DNA from: Chara braunii
Lineage: Eukaryota; Streptophyta; Charophyceae; Charales; Characeae
NCBI GenBank assembly: GCA_003427395.1
Contig: BFEA01000686.1
Coordinates: 494,788 to 518,921, forward strand
Length of the DNA: 24,134 nucleotides
Direction: 5' to 3'
The position numbers were made by a program, and so were the translations under genes. How positions within the stretch are numbered: position 1 is the stretch's first letter; every line of letters starts with the position of its first letter. Positions 9,140-18,869 of this stretch are shown in pieces. The notes under the pieces are model-generated. The model had not been told where the DNA came from. It was given only the letters and a program-made list of their open reading frames with translations, and did not search any database.

Positions 9140-9260
9140 GCATAGTCCGCCACCTGCCATAGATGACAGAGGTTTGTGTGTGAGTATGCTCGTGGGGACC
9201 GGCAAGGTGGGCTATGCCATAGCATGCGGAAGGGACGCACAAATGGGAGGTTGTCGCAGT
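9140..9260 (+). pseudogene. Degenerate 25S/26S rRNA fragment, first part
   Basis: The stretch 'tgtgtgagtatgctcgtggg' + 'gaccggcaaggtggg' + 'ctatgcc' follows the large-subunit rRNA order 'gtgtgagcatgcctgtcggg', 'acccgaaagatgg', 'ctatgcc'. The preceding 'tgcatagtccgccacctgcc' is compatible with the rRNA segment just upstream. In a real gene this lies directly before the block found here at 9495-9610; here the two are separated by about 230 bp that includes a second rRNA-like scrap ('cggaagccagag' near 9420). Many substitutions and indels make it non-functional. Confidence 0.7.
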
Positions 9261-9393
9261 TTTTGTTGTGCTTCAAGGTCGGGGACCCATGGAACCCCTC
9301 CCCACCTCACGCTTCAAAGTTTGCATTTGAATATTTGCTACTACCACCAAGATTTGTTCGGGGACCCGCCTCGCTGAGGCTCAGAGCTGTAGG

Positions 9394-9410
9394 CCTCGCC
9401 AGAGGCGAGG
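9394..9410. other. Perfect short hairpin
   Basis: 'cctcgcc' and 'ggcgagg' form a 7-bp GC-rich stem around the 3-nt loop 'aga'. It lies in the sequence that interrupts the rRNA-derived block. It was considered as a Helitron 3' hairpin and not adopted. Confidence 0.6.
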
Positions 9411-9494
9411 AGTGGCACAACGGAAGCCAGAGAGCACAGTGGCATAACAAAAGTTAGGGAGCGTCTGTGGAACGACACAGTGAAAAGAAGAGAG

Positions 9495-9610
9495 TGTTGT
9501 AGGGAGGCTCATAGTGATACTGCTGCGCAACTCGTCCGTCGGACCTGGGTATAGGAACGAAAGACTAATCAAACAGGCTACCAGCGGGTTTTATCTAAAG
9601 TTTCCTTTGA
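9495..9610 (+). pseudogene. Degenerate 25S/26S rRNA fragment, second part
   Basis: Reading 'ggaggctcatagtgatac', 'gcgcaactcgtccgtc', 'cctgggtatagg', 'acgaaagactaatcaaac' and 'aagtttcctttgagata', this matches the conserved large-subunit rRNA run 'ggaggctcgcagcgatac', 'gtgcaaatcgttcgtc', 'cttgggtatagg', 'gcgaaagactaatcgaac' and 'aagtttccctcaggata' in order and on the plus strand. Roughly three quarters of the bases agree by eye. It ends repeat copy L. A related block occupies the same relative place in copy R. Confidence 0.85.
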
Positions 9611-10350
9611 GATACGTAAAGATTGTCGAACAATAGGCCATTGCGGAACGTCCGACTATTAGGCGTTAAGGGACCGGGCGCTGTGGGCAGGGGGGAACGA
9701 AATGACGGGGGACCAATGCTTAAACCTGGAGTTCCAACTAGCCCAACTCAACCCCCAGACCCGATTTCGGATCTGGCCCTGTGCAACCTCAATTGTGGGA
9801 CTGCTGATTTGTCCTTTGGGACATCCGTTAAAAACTGCAACGGTAGAGAGAAGCTCAGCATGGCCTCTGCGCAAAGATGATACGCATAAATCGAGAGAGG
9901 ATATGTTTTCTCCGGTTGTTGTTTGTTGGTTTTGTCCTTCTTGACTTCTTGTATACGGGCTCTGAGGGCCGATGCGCTATCGAGTCGTTGTGCGCTACCG
10001 GGTCGCACTATACTCTCGGGTCACAATGCGTTATCAAGCCGACACTAAGGTGAAGGAAAACTTGAACTCGGACGAGGAGTTGTGCCAGGTGCATGCGTGG
10101 CAACAAAGACGAGGAGATGGCGGGGAGTCGAGCACGACGCAACAGAAGGAATGGGTAGTTCGCTTGTTTCTTAATAGAATCGGGGGAGGAGAAAATCGTT
10201 CCCAGGGTTTTTGTCCCAGGCAAGTCGATTGCTGATGTAAGATTGAGGGTTAACATATTAGTTTTTGTGTAAGGTGGAAGATGACGTGCACAAAAGAAGA
10301 GTGGTAGTGAAGAGGAAGAACTCATAGTATCGCTCTTCCTTAATGAAACA
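9611..10350. other. Gene-less stretch between repeat L and the Helitron remnant
   Basis: I see no supportable gene. It contains an 18-bp minisatellite (separate entry). Forward and reverse frames here are short, and their translations show no family motif. The left boundary of the Helitron may lie here but I cannot place it. Confidence 0.5.
9971..10042. repeat. 18-bp minisatellite, four degenerate copies
   Basis: Units start at 9971, 9989, 10007 and 10025 with an exact 18-bp period: 'gatgcgctatcgagtcgt', 'tgtgcgctaccgggtcgc', 'actatactctcgggtcac', 'aatgcgttatcaagccga'. Copies differ at several sites each, so the array is old. Confidence 0.85.
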
Positions 10351-10990
10351 ACAGGAGGATGATCATCATTCCCAACACGCATCAAAATGTGGGCATACAT
10401 TCGTGTCATGTCATCATCACCTAAGCTTAAGATTCACATATTTACGGTCACTTGATGAACCTCAAAATTTTTATACAAAAGAGATATTTTCATCGAGTCA
10501 TCGATTTGTTGCGTTCCCGATCTGTGTTTCATAACGGGCAAAACCTTTCAAAAATCCCCGGTAAGAAGTAGAACTTTCCCACGTCATTCTTACGGAGGTC
10601 CCGAAGCGTAATGTCAAGAGCTTCCAAGTGAAACTTGTTACTCATTGGAACCTCGTCCCAGACAATCAAGTCTGCACGACGGATGAGCTCCGCAAGATCA
10701 CTTTGTTTCGGAATTAAGAAGGGATGCGTGTTATCAAGTTTCAAAGTTGCGTGAAATCGTGAGTGAAACGTTTCACCCCCTGTTAAAAGAGTCGTCACTA
10801 CGCCACTGGACATTATGGTCAGTCCAATGGTAGAACGGGACATGCTGTCCGCCAAAATCGTTTCAATGCAAAAAAAAATAAATCCTATTCTGGCTGGTGC
10901 ATCGACAAAAACACGCGATGGTTTTTTCTCTTCTACAACCCGAACAACTTTTTGCACCAACACTTGTTGACATGCTCGAAGAAATCAACA
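10350..10990 (-). pseudogene. PIF1-family helicase domain of the Helitron, mutated Walker A
   Basis: PIF1-type helicases unwind DNA during Helitron rolling-circle transposition. The start 'RVFVDAPARIGFIFF' corresponds to the family's D-x-P-A-G-T-G-K-T motif, but the Gly-Lys-Thr is gone, so ATP binding is lost. 'MSSGVVTTLLTGGETFHSRF' and 'LIRRADLIVWDEVPM' (Walker B, Asp-Glu intact) and 'ALDITLRDLRKND' follow. 'FLPGIFERFCPL' is the decayed G-G-D-F-R-Q-x-L-P motif. After TGA 10531-10529 a frameshifted frame continues 'KNFEVHQVTVNM', reaches TGA at 10436-10434 where the family has Arg in N-M-R, and then reads 'YAHILMRVGNDDHP'. Similarity fades beyond about 10350, so motifs V and VI are missing. 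Confidence 0.92.
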
Positions 10991-11562
10991 AGTAGAGGCA
11001 TAAAATCCGCAATGCATTTGAATCAGATCACACGACAACTCCTTGTTTAGAATCAACGATATCGTTCTGTTCTCGTAACGTCTAGTTATGTTTTCAACAA
11101 TTGTTTCCCCATCGGGTGTTGGATAATAAAGTCAGAACTCGCGGATGTTTTTTTCCGACTCTTGTAAGATACAGTCAAAGATGAAATAAGACTAACGATT
11201 GCAAAATGTTCGGTGGAACAATTTCATTGTCTAAAAGATATTGAAAATTGTCACACATCTTATCCAAATGTCGTTCAAAGAAGCGGACCGTATTGTTCGT
11301 TGGACCCGAGACGAGAACCATAGCAAATACTTTACAAACTTCTTCATGCGTGTAATGCTCTGCGGTTGTGTTTACGCATTGATCGTATGCATCGTCGGTT
11401 TGCAAAACGTCCAATCGAAAACACACAGATTGAAAATAATTGTATTCGACTCCGTTCACCGTACGAATTCCGGCAAAAAAAATGCACCCCATTAGAATGT
11501 TCATGGTTTAGTAACATACGAAGATAAAACCATTTGTCTTCCGTGATCCTCACGTGATGCAA
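10991..11562 (-). pseudogene. Helitron connector between Rep and helicase
   Basis: Two overlapping frames together cover the conserved Helitron linker. One has 'VRITEDKWFYLRMLLNHEHS'. After a shift near 11470 the other has 'IRTVNGVEYNYFQSVCFRL', 'DVLQTDDAYDQCVNTTAEHY' and 'LVSGPTNNTVRFFERHLDKM', matching the family's 'RxVNGxxYxxFxxACxxxGLLxDD' pattern. Downstream (11100-10990), 'LYYPTPDGETIVENITRRYE' and 'SLILNKELS' lead into the helicase, interrupted by stops. Confidence 0.85.
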
Positions 11563-13390
11563 TCGACATATCTTTTCGAAGGGACCATAGTGAAGCTTCC
11601 GCTTTCGTCGGTTCCACTTCTTGTGTTGTTATCTCGCACACGATTATTAATGATCTCTGCAACGCGCATATCTTGATACGATTTGACTTCATCGATAGGC
11701 GCATTACCATCTTTCTCGCAAACCATAGCACTCTCACACCCTTCGTACACGTACTTATACACGTACTTGCACGCATTGATGTTAGCACAATATTCAACAT
11801 TCAAGTGACAATTAAACCTCATTAGCAAGTACGGGGTGTACGAGACCACACGACGATTATCGTAAACGACCTTATTTTGAACAATCGTAAAATCACTGTC
11901 ACTTAGTTTCTTTCTCCTATATGAAGAGTATGTTTGTTCATCTTTGAATGTTGTTGTCGAAATTAAGTCTTTTGGAAACCCTTTTGTGCATTCTCCGTCC
12001 TCCGTACACGAAGTATGTTTGTTCATCTTTGAATGCTGTTGTCGAAATTAAGTCTTTTGGAAACCCTTTTGTTCATTCTCCGTCCTCCGTACACGAAGCG
12101 TCCCGTTACTTCACATCGCAAATCTCGTGCAACATAAACTTGACAACTCTTTCTCTCAATTCCCCTTCCGGATGAATCTCGACACACACCAAATTGTCAA
12201 AATCATCCGCATCCTGAAGTCTATCATCTGGATGCAAGATAACCAACATATGTGAGTGTGGTAGACTTTTTTTCTGAAACTCCACCACATACAGCATTTC
12301 ACTCACCCTACAAAAAACCGTTTGTTTTTTATCTCTTTGATGAGTTGCACAAGATAACCTTTGAACACTCTCGCGAGAAAATTCGGCCTCACGTTAGGAC
12401 ATTGACCTGGAAACAGGGTTTGTTTGATCTCCGACCAGTTAGTGTTACACGTCATACTGATGAAAAATCCGGTTTTCCGAATCGCCTTACGATTGTCATG
12501 CTATCGTGATATCTTTCACTCATATATCGGGGTCCCCCAGTGAGCATTGACGGTAAAACCACTTTTATCCAAACACCGTCACCACGTTGATTTTGTTCCA
12601 CTTCATCTCGTAAATCATGATAATACTCCAACCGCAATTCTTTTTGATGGAATCTCACACATTTCAAGCGGAGGGATTCAACTTCAGCGTATGGCATGCA
12701 GCAAAATTTGTGGAAGAGGTGTGCAACATAAAGGAGGCAAGTTCTTTCATCATCGTGTTCGTAGATGAAATGCATAATACTCTTCGACACTGAGTCCTAG
12801 TGGCCATCCAGCTTTCGAGGCACGTCGGACGAACCAACTATCAATTCCCTCCTGTAAAAGTAAAACAAACATTATGCAGTTCTGCACTCGAGAACATTTT
12901 GGAACCACAATTGTCCGTCGCTCACCCGAAAGAGGGACATGCAAACGAATTTCGAGCTCACGAGGAAGAAGTTCATTGACCATCAGAATGCACACGTCAT
13001 GGAGACTCATAGGACGGTTATAAGGCTTTGCATATTCCTTCCAGGCATGGCATCCGGGTTCATAACCAACTTCCTCTCGTTCAACGCTTCCGGCCGAAGG
13101 TCAGCAACCGTCATAAAGTCATTCACGTAATTTTTATATCGTTGTAGAAATTCGTAAAACCTTCTCAATATACATTTCGTTCGATCGAGTTCGGCATCGA
13201 ATGTACGTACAGGTAAGTTAATAAAATTCACTCTCTGATCGATCGCATCGTCCAAATGTTGAGGATCATGCAAGTAAAGTTACGCAAATTGAGGATGTTC
13301 CCCTTTCCCTACAACCAATGCACTGACACTATGAAAGATTGGACCTTAAACGCGAAGTTGGCCTTCAAATCTTTTTAAAGGGTTCGACCT
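11550..13390 (-). pseudogene. Helitron-like N-terminal and HUH (Rep) nuclease domain
   Basis: The Rep part nicks DNA through a tyrosine and replicates a single strand. Pieces in order: 13350-13007 ('GPIFHSVSALVVGKGEHPQF', then TAA at 13282-13280 where the family has Gln, then 'LHDPQHLDDAIDQRVNFINL'); 13010-12750 ('LSVEEYYAFHLRTR'); 12790-12452 ('GGPRYMSERYHDSMTIVRRF'); a 1-nt shift at a T run, then 'MTCNTNWSEIKQTLFPGQ' and 'RPNFLARVFKGYL'; 12306-12106 ('VVEFQKKSLPHSHMLVIL', with the H-x-H metal ligands intact); 12026-11550 ('CTEDGECTKGFPKDLIST', 'RRVVSYTPYLLMRFNCHLNV', 'ACKYVYKYVYEG'). The nucleophile region keeps its tyrosines, but a usually basic residue is Glu in 'YVYEG'. Confidence 0.92.
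11928..12097. repeat. 85-bp tandem duplication inside the Helitron Rep region
   Basis: The unit at 11928-12012 is repeated at 12013-12097 with only two differences: 'gttgttg' versus 'gctgttg', and 'tgtgcat' versus 'tgttcat'. Both copies encode the 'CTEDGE' + 'TKGFPKDLIST' block on the minus strand. Because 85 is not a multiple of three, the duplication shifts the frame. In the 12013 copy the conserved Cys codon TGC is TGA. The near identity suggests the duplication is much younger than the element's decay. Confidence 0.93.
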
Positions 13391-15450
13391 CTTATATCGA
13401 TTAAAGAAATTATTATAAAAGATTGTGGAAGTAGGGATTAATCTTTATTGGCATTGAACGTAACAATGTTGTTTATGTATACATGTATGTGACGTAGGTT
13501 ATTGATCATATGAGGTTGTTGTGAAACACTTCGACCAATTGTTTACAGATTATTAACAATTGTTGTCAATTTGTAAATGGTGTTAACCTTCACCTGCCTT
13601 AACACCCACACTTGAAGTCGAACCCTATAAACAAAATAGATTCTTCTGATTTTTTGTCTGCATGGTCCTTGATTAGTGTACGGGTTATTGATTGACTATG
13701 AGAAAAATGAGCAATTTTAAATGGTTAAGTTAACAAACGTCGAGATGAAAATGGGTTAGGGTGCAAAGGACTGGTAAGGCCGATCAAAAGATTGACGTCG
13801 TTAGTGCATGAGATGTGTTTGATTGTGCTTGTGTATAAGTTGTACAGGTATTAAATCATGCCATATAAATCCTTCGTCAGGGTATATGATATATTTTTAT
13901 AGGTATACGTTGATTCTTCACTAGTCGAGTAAATGGTGTAAGTCGAACTACTTAAAGCAATAGAGATGGTATAAGATCGCGCTACTTGGCCCAAGTTCAA
14001 GGAGCTAATAAGTATTAGGATGATATTTTTGTTACGATTGATCGTTGGACAAGTTTCTGTTCGAGAGGAAGCGAAAATTGTTTTTAAATGTTGAATAAGG
14101 GTTTCCTATTGTCAAACCATCATAACCGGCATTAGAATGTGAGAAGTTGTGTGATTGTCTTTCCAATCGCTCAACATTAGGAAATAACACCCTCGTGGTG
14201 CTCTTCATATAACACTAAAGATCGTATTTAACTAATAACCAACAAGAGGTTGTATGATTTGGGTATACTAAAATACACTACCATAACAATTAGTTGCGAA
14301 GTTTTGCATAATTAGAAGTTATGATATCAATTGCACACCACTCTCCACATTCAACAATATAAGTTATGAGATGGGGGTGAAAAAAAAACTACGCACATAT
14401 TCGTAAATAGAAACAAAATACCTCCGTTGTAATATATCGTCGTAGTTGACAGTCATAAGAATGTCTTTAGAAGATCAACTCCCAGAGTTATGATTTTGGA
14501 TGGGTCTTGTTTGGTCATCTAACTGCAAATACCCTCGTACTACATGGCAAGAGAAACAACCTCGGCTTCTCCACATCTGGGATGACATATAAAAATCATA
14601 AGATTTAACTTGGTAGCTTGGCGATGATACGGTCACCTAAGGATGGTGTCAACTCCTTGGGCAGAGATAAGTTCTACGTTGCAAGACCTTATCCTATTCA
14701 CGGGACTCGTGTGATGTATAATTAGCACACCCAGTCGGAGCATCAACTATCCTTCATGTTTTGACATTAAAAAATACACATTATTTTAGCTTTAGCATAA
14801 TGGAACCAGGAGGGTTCCAGAACAGAGGTCAATATGCTCTATACTTGGATAGACTCACAAGCGGTAAACCAAGGTTTGTATTATATTCTCACCGAGAGGT
14901 TTAAGAAGAGCAACCACGACGAGCAGTTTAATGTCCTCATTGGGGATAACATTCTAGGAGACATGGTTTGTTTTATCAACAAATTACTCATCAAAGATAA
15001 ATCATTCATTTATCACTTTCTTATTACCGTGTTGAAAGTTGACATTATCTTCCACGGGATGCCCCAATGGGCAATAACAACACTGTACCGTGTCGATCCA
15101 ACATGCGCCGAGTGCTAAGAGGATGATTGAACAATCAATTTATTATTGTTTTCTATTTGCATGATAGAAAAAACTAAGAGGAAATAACACAAACGCTTAG
15201 ATTCTCTATAAATTTGAGATATACATCAAAGAGTTGTACTATGGCTAAAAAGGTTTTAAGGTCAAAGTTATTTAAGCCAAATAATAAACTATAAAGTTTT
15301 ATGTTGGTAGACTATAACCATGTTGTCGTTGTAGAAAAAATATTTTTTTCTCAATCTCATCTCAAACTTTTATCATAAATAAGAATTTTGGGTGGCGACT
15401 AAAATAGAGTCTCGTGCACCTCATTAGACCCCATCATACCGTCGTCACCC

Positions 15451-15635
15451 ATTGTCGAATAAACAACTTTTCATGCCTTTCTAGCAAATGTTGTCTCCTA
15501 GATTTATACAAGGTAGGGCATGAGAACGAGATAATTTATAACATATTGTCGAATAAACAACTTTTCATGCCTTTCTAGCAAATGTTGTTTTCTAGATTTA
15601 TACGAGGTAGGACATGAAAACGAGATAATTTATAC
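15451..15635. repeat. 94-bp tandem duplication, diverged by transitions
   Basis: Copy 1 (15451-15544) begins 'attgtcgaataaacaac' and copy 2 (15545-15635) begins identically. Visible differences are 'gtctcc' versus 'gttttc', 'acaagg' versus 'acgagg', 'gggcatgag' versus 'ggacatgaa'. All are transitions, and most move copy 2 towards A/T. Confidence 0.92.
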
Positions 15636-16974
15636 CAAGTTATTTTTCTTCTTAAAATTTACGTGAATGACCACATGAAGATTGAACATAATTTGTTTTG
15701 ACTACAACTCAAAACAATATATTATTGATTCTCATATTTGTACTAAATCGATAACCGCCGAATTCATTTTTTTTTCTCAAGGCTCAAGTTTATTTATCAA
15801 ATCACAAATGACAAAGGGTTCTTCAGATTGGGCAAACACGTCCTTGATGACCTATACATTATGAAATTAATAGGAGAATTATTGCAATGTGAAAGAGTAT
15901 TAATAAATATTTAACTTAAGCAGAGGAAGAACCAAACATATCCAGTGTATCTTATGTTGTCTCATTTTGATATTTCAAGTACACCAATAAAGATATGAAA
16001 AGATCAAGCAACAAAGAAAGTCCGAAAAGACGGAATAAGGTCTCAAATACAATCTTTATGAAAAAAAAGTGTAGAGCGTGATAAGATATAAATAGATGTA
16101 AAAATCTAAAATATCTACGAATTGAAAAATATAATAGATGAGCAAGACATGAAATTATTGATAAGATCATTTATACAAATAAACTCAATAAATTAATCTT
16201 CGCAACTCTCTTATTATCGAGACTCTCGAAACATATGGATCAAAATTCAAATTTCAAAATAAATTTGCAAATGTGTGAGACTACTTTATAGGTATCTTCT
16301 AATCTTAGTAAGATAATATGAAGACCCTATGATTGTACCCAAACTAAAATGATTTTTGGAAGGATTAAGAAACTACTAATTTAGAAGTTCAATATGAAAA
16401 AAAAACATCCCATAGCATATGACTCGCCTTTCGGAAACAATACAGAAGAAAGATATTGCATTTCACTATATCTAAATACTTTTGTAGAATGAAGAAATCG
16501 TTTGGGGGGTTTCACGAACATGAGAACATATTATCCTATTATCGAGTATGGACTTCCGAATATTATACTCTTATACAAGGGATACAAAATAAATTCTGCA
16601 TTTTTTTATTTTTACTATTAGCTCATGTTTGACTAAATATTTATAGATATCTTTGAGATAAAAGTTGTCTTATTGCTTTACATAACATATATATATTTTA
16701 TTATATTTTATTTTTAACATTCATTATCGTATTTCTAATAAAATGGGCATTATTTCCCCGAACGAGAAAGGGGTGCTACAAAAGCTTCTACCATGTTCAG
16801 TCGGGAAGGAGGGTTGCAATAAACAATCATTCCACGTACTTTAAAATTAACTCGTCGACGGACTCGACACCTTTACTTATGATGTAGCGCAACTATGAAA
16901 TTAAATTTACCTAAAATTTGAAGAATGACGAAAGAAAACCTAGCTATTGAAAAAAAAATTAATTGCGTCGTGTA

Positions 16975-17001
16975 AATAATAATAATAATAACAATAATAA
17001 T
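16975..17001. repeat. (AAT)n microsatellite, one interruption
   Basis: About nine AAT triplets with a single 'aac' interruption, followed by A-rich 'taaaaataaa' sequence to about 17035. Confidence 0.88.
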
Positions 17002-17722
17002 TAAAAAAAATAAAAATAAAAAAATAAAAAATAAAAATCACATGTATCGACGAACCAATATACTTATGTATGTTATTAGCTCTCGTGGTCGTACCAATAA
17101 GCGGGGACCACACTGCTTGTCTTGACTTATTGTCAGTACAGGACCTTAGCCTTGGATAAAAATGTACGTTAACTATTTCAAAAAATTTGGAGCTCCTGCC
17201 TGCACGATCACAATGGTTGACAGCAACATAAAAAAAAAAAAAAAAAAGTGCGGTGCTGGCGGGTTGGAAATATTTAGCGTCGAGTGCAGTGCCGCATACT
17301 CACACTAATATGTATCTTCACAAAATCGTAAATATTGCGTTAAAAATCAAGTCACCTTAGGGATCCACGTTTCCATACATGTCTATTTGCATTGACCTAC
17401 TGAGCCGCAATGAGAACGATAGCACAAGTTCATCAGGGTTACTGGAAGCATAGTGTGGAGAACTAGTAGATTGAAAAAAATGGAAAATAAGTCGAACTAC
17501 CTCCACGATTTAGTTCACGGTTAAACTGATTTTTTTATTTTTATTTTTTTTTCCTTGAGAGATTACCAATCTACAAAACCTGAAATTTTCAAACTTTTTA
17601 ACATATTCATATGAGCAAGAAAAATCATTGAAGTCAGATTAATTATGTTGCAATGTGACCGATATGTTGCAGACTGGCAAAAATAGAAAATGCACAAAAT
17701 CGGGATGATAATTATTTCATGT

Positions 17723-17734
17723 CCCCCCCCCCCC
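17723..17734. repeat. C12 homopolymer
   Basis: Twelve consecutive C residues in otherwise AT-rich DNA, just left of repeat copy R. Its length may be unreliable, since homopolymers are prone to sequencing error. Confidence 0.9.
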
Positions 17735-18549
17735 TTTTAATATTTTTCCGTGAAAGATCACGAACTATTATACGGGATCTCAAATTCTCAGGTGATTCTG
17801 TTCATTCTTTTGAGCGCAGAAGTTGCCCCAGTTGGCACTTTGAAATTGAAGGACTGGACCCGCTGGCAACTGCTGGTCGCCGTTGTCGGCGTGAATACCC
17901 CTACAAGGAAATAAGGGTATCCGCGCGTATATTTGCATTTCGCACAAGATGCATCTAAGATACTATAAGAGGCAATAGCTTACACAAGTATTGTGCGACC
18001 CACGTTCGACTCTTTGTAGCCAAACAATGGGGCGCGCCGAGGTGTGATTAAAGGGTGTGTGAACGTACAAATTTAAGGCAAAGGTGACTCTCTCCTATAC
18101 TAGATAAGGTTCGGGAAAAACAGGGTTAGTACATTTGTTGACGAGTAAGTGCGGGTCGTTCGAGGAGCCCAGCGTCGCATGATGAAAAAAGTCCCATTTT
18201 TGCAGCCATGAATCCTGTCGGTAGCCCAAAGTGCAGCCTTTGGAGTTTTATTATAGGACGGTGTGGTTGGCTGAACGTGTTCATAAGGATTTCCGATAGT
18301 ACCAATGCTAGCCTTGGGCATAGCACTATCAATTACGGTGTTGAACTTTCAAGCAGCAGGTTCGGAGATCGAGGCCAGCAACCGGTGATGAAGAAAAAAC
18401 AAAATACTGTGAGGAGAACTGAAGGGTTGAGGGTCTGACGGGGTTATCCCCCTCAATTTTGTTGTCGACCTCGACAACGGGTTCGATTGGTGAGGACAAA
18501 AATAGGTACCGGTTGTTTTTTTCTCCCCTAACCTCACTGTTTATTTTTA

Positions 18550-18557
18550 ATTTTTGC
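18550..18557. repeat. Target-site duplication, left copy (atttttgc)
   Basis: The eight bases immediately left of the MITE's left inverted repeat are identical to the eight bases immediately right of its right inverted repeat. Confidence 0.85.
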
Positions 18558-18861
18558 CTAGGCTACCAGAGTGGCCCGGGGTCACTTGCCCGACCGAGCC
18601 AAGAAAATAAAAATAAAATAAAATAAAATAAAATAAAATAAAATAAAATAAAAATTTAACAATTAATTTTTTATTTTAAATTTGGTGAAGAATTTTGCTC
18701 TGACCGTGAGGCAAACGTTGTTCAATTTATTTTTCTGCATAACATAGTTTTGTTTTGGATTTCTTGGAAATGTTTTATTTTCTATTTTTTTTGCTGGGAC
18801 CTTCTTTGGTCCTTGCACGGGCTGGCCACCCGGGCCCCGGGCGGCCCGACTGGTAGCCTAG
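18558..18861. mobile_element. 304-bp MITE with terminal inverted repeats and 8-bp target duplication
   Basis: The left end 'ctaggctaccag' (18558-18569) is the perfect reverse complement of the right end 'ctggtagcctag' (18850-18861). Weaker inverted similarity continues inwards ('gtggcccgggg' against 'cgggccgcccgggg'). Both ends are flanked by the same 8 bp, 'atttttgc' (18550-18557 and 18862-18869), a target-site duplication. The interior is AT-rich, has an (AAAAT)n tract and no coding capacity, so the element is non-autonomous. An 8-bp duplication is typical of hAT and also seen in Merlin, P and some Mutator-like elements; the 'ctagg' terminus is not a textbook hAT end, so the superfamily is open. 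Confidence 0.87.
18605..18655. repeat. (AAAAT)n microsatellite inside the MITE
   Basis: About ten AAAAT pentamers in a row lie between the GC-rich arms of the MITE. It may have grown from an A-rich seed after insertion. Confidence 0.93.
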
Positions 18862-18869
18862 ATTTTTGC
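18862..18869. repeat. Target-site duplication, right copy (atttttgc)
   Basis: Identical to 18550-18557 and directly abutting the right inverted repeat of the MITE. Confidence 0.85.

Larger units (their letters stand above)
8130..9610. repeat. Repeat copy L (direct-repeat partner of 17880-19215)
   Basis: This segment aligns collinearly and in the same orientation with 17880-19215. Anchors are 'gaataccc' + 'tacaagg' (8141 versus 17893), a block of about 95 bp (8512-8606 versus 18285-18382), 'gagggtccgacggggctatc' versus 'gagggtctgacggggttatc' (8651 versus 18429), and 'cggttcttctttctc' versus 'cggttgtttttttctc' (8731 versus 18510). The offset stays between 9752 and 9779 bp over 600 bp, which chance does not explain. 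L lacks the MITE found in R and has extra sequence before its terminal 25S-like block. The pair could be old LTRs of one element or two dispersed copies of a repeat family. I could not define exact ends. Confidence 0.72.
10350..13390 (-). pseudogene. Helitron Rep-helicase transposase remnant
   Basis: This encodes, in many broken pieces, the RepHel protein of a rolling-circle Helitron: an N-terminal replication initiator (HUH nuclease) and a C-terminal PIF1-type helicase. Reading the minus strand from 13390, 'GPIFHSVSALVVGKGEHPQF' opens the Helitron-like N domain. 'GGPRYMSERYHDSMTIVRRF' + 'GKPD' is the diagnostic block, followed after a frameshift by 'MTCNTNWSEIKQTLFPGQ'. 'EFQKKSLPHSHML' is the HUH motif, 'ACKYVYKYVYEG' the tyrosine block, 'WFYLRMLLNH' + 'IRTVNGVEY' the connector, and the helicase ends the protein. 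There are at least eight frameshifts, an 85-bp tandem duplication and several stops. It is surely inactive. Terminal TC and CTRR ends were not located. Confidence 0.93.
13391..17879. other. AT-rich gene-poor block between the Helitron remnant and repeat R
   Basis: These roughly 4.5 kb are visibly more AT-rich than the flanks, with poly-A/T runs and dense stops in all frames. I see no coding similarity. The longest forward frame (14834-15118, 94 codons) shows no family motif and is probably chance. Contents worth noting are a 94-bp tandem duplication at 15451-15635, an (AAT)n tract at 16975-17001, an A-rich run near 17230-17247, and a C12 run at 17723-17734. Confidence 0.6.

Noticed and set aside
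9381-9410. Helitron 3' terminus (hairpin 9394-9410 plus CTGA read on the minus strand at 9384-9381)
   Set aside because: Spacing and orientation are plausible, but the expected T does not follow the end, the hairpin lies inside the rRNA-bearing repeat, and it is about 950 bp beyond the last helicase similarity.
14834-15118. 94-codon forward ORF in the AT-rich block
   Set aside because: No family motif, no neighbouring gene parts and unremarkable length for six-frame chance in a window of this size.
8512-18340. Similarity of 18285-18340 (and 8512 onwards) to the 5' end of 25S rRNA ('aaggatttccgatagta')
   Set aside because: The strongly conserved rRNA core that should follow is absent from both copies, so the match is probably chance even though L and R match each other.
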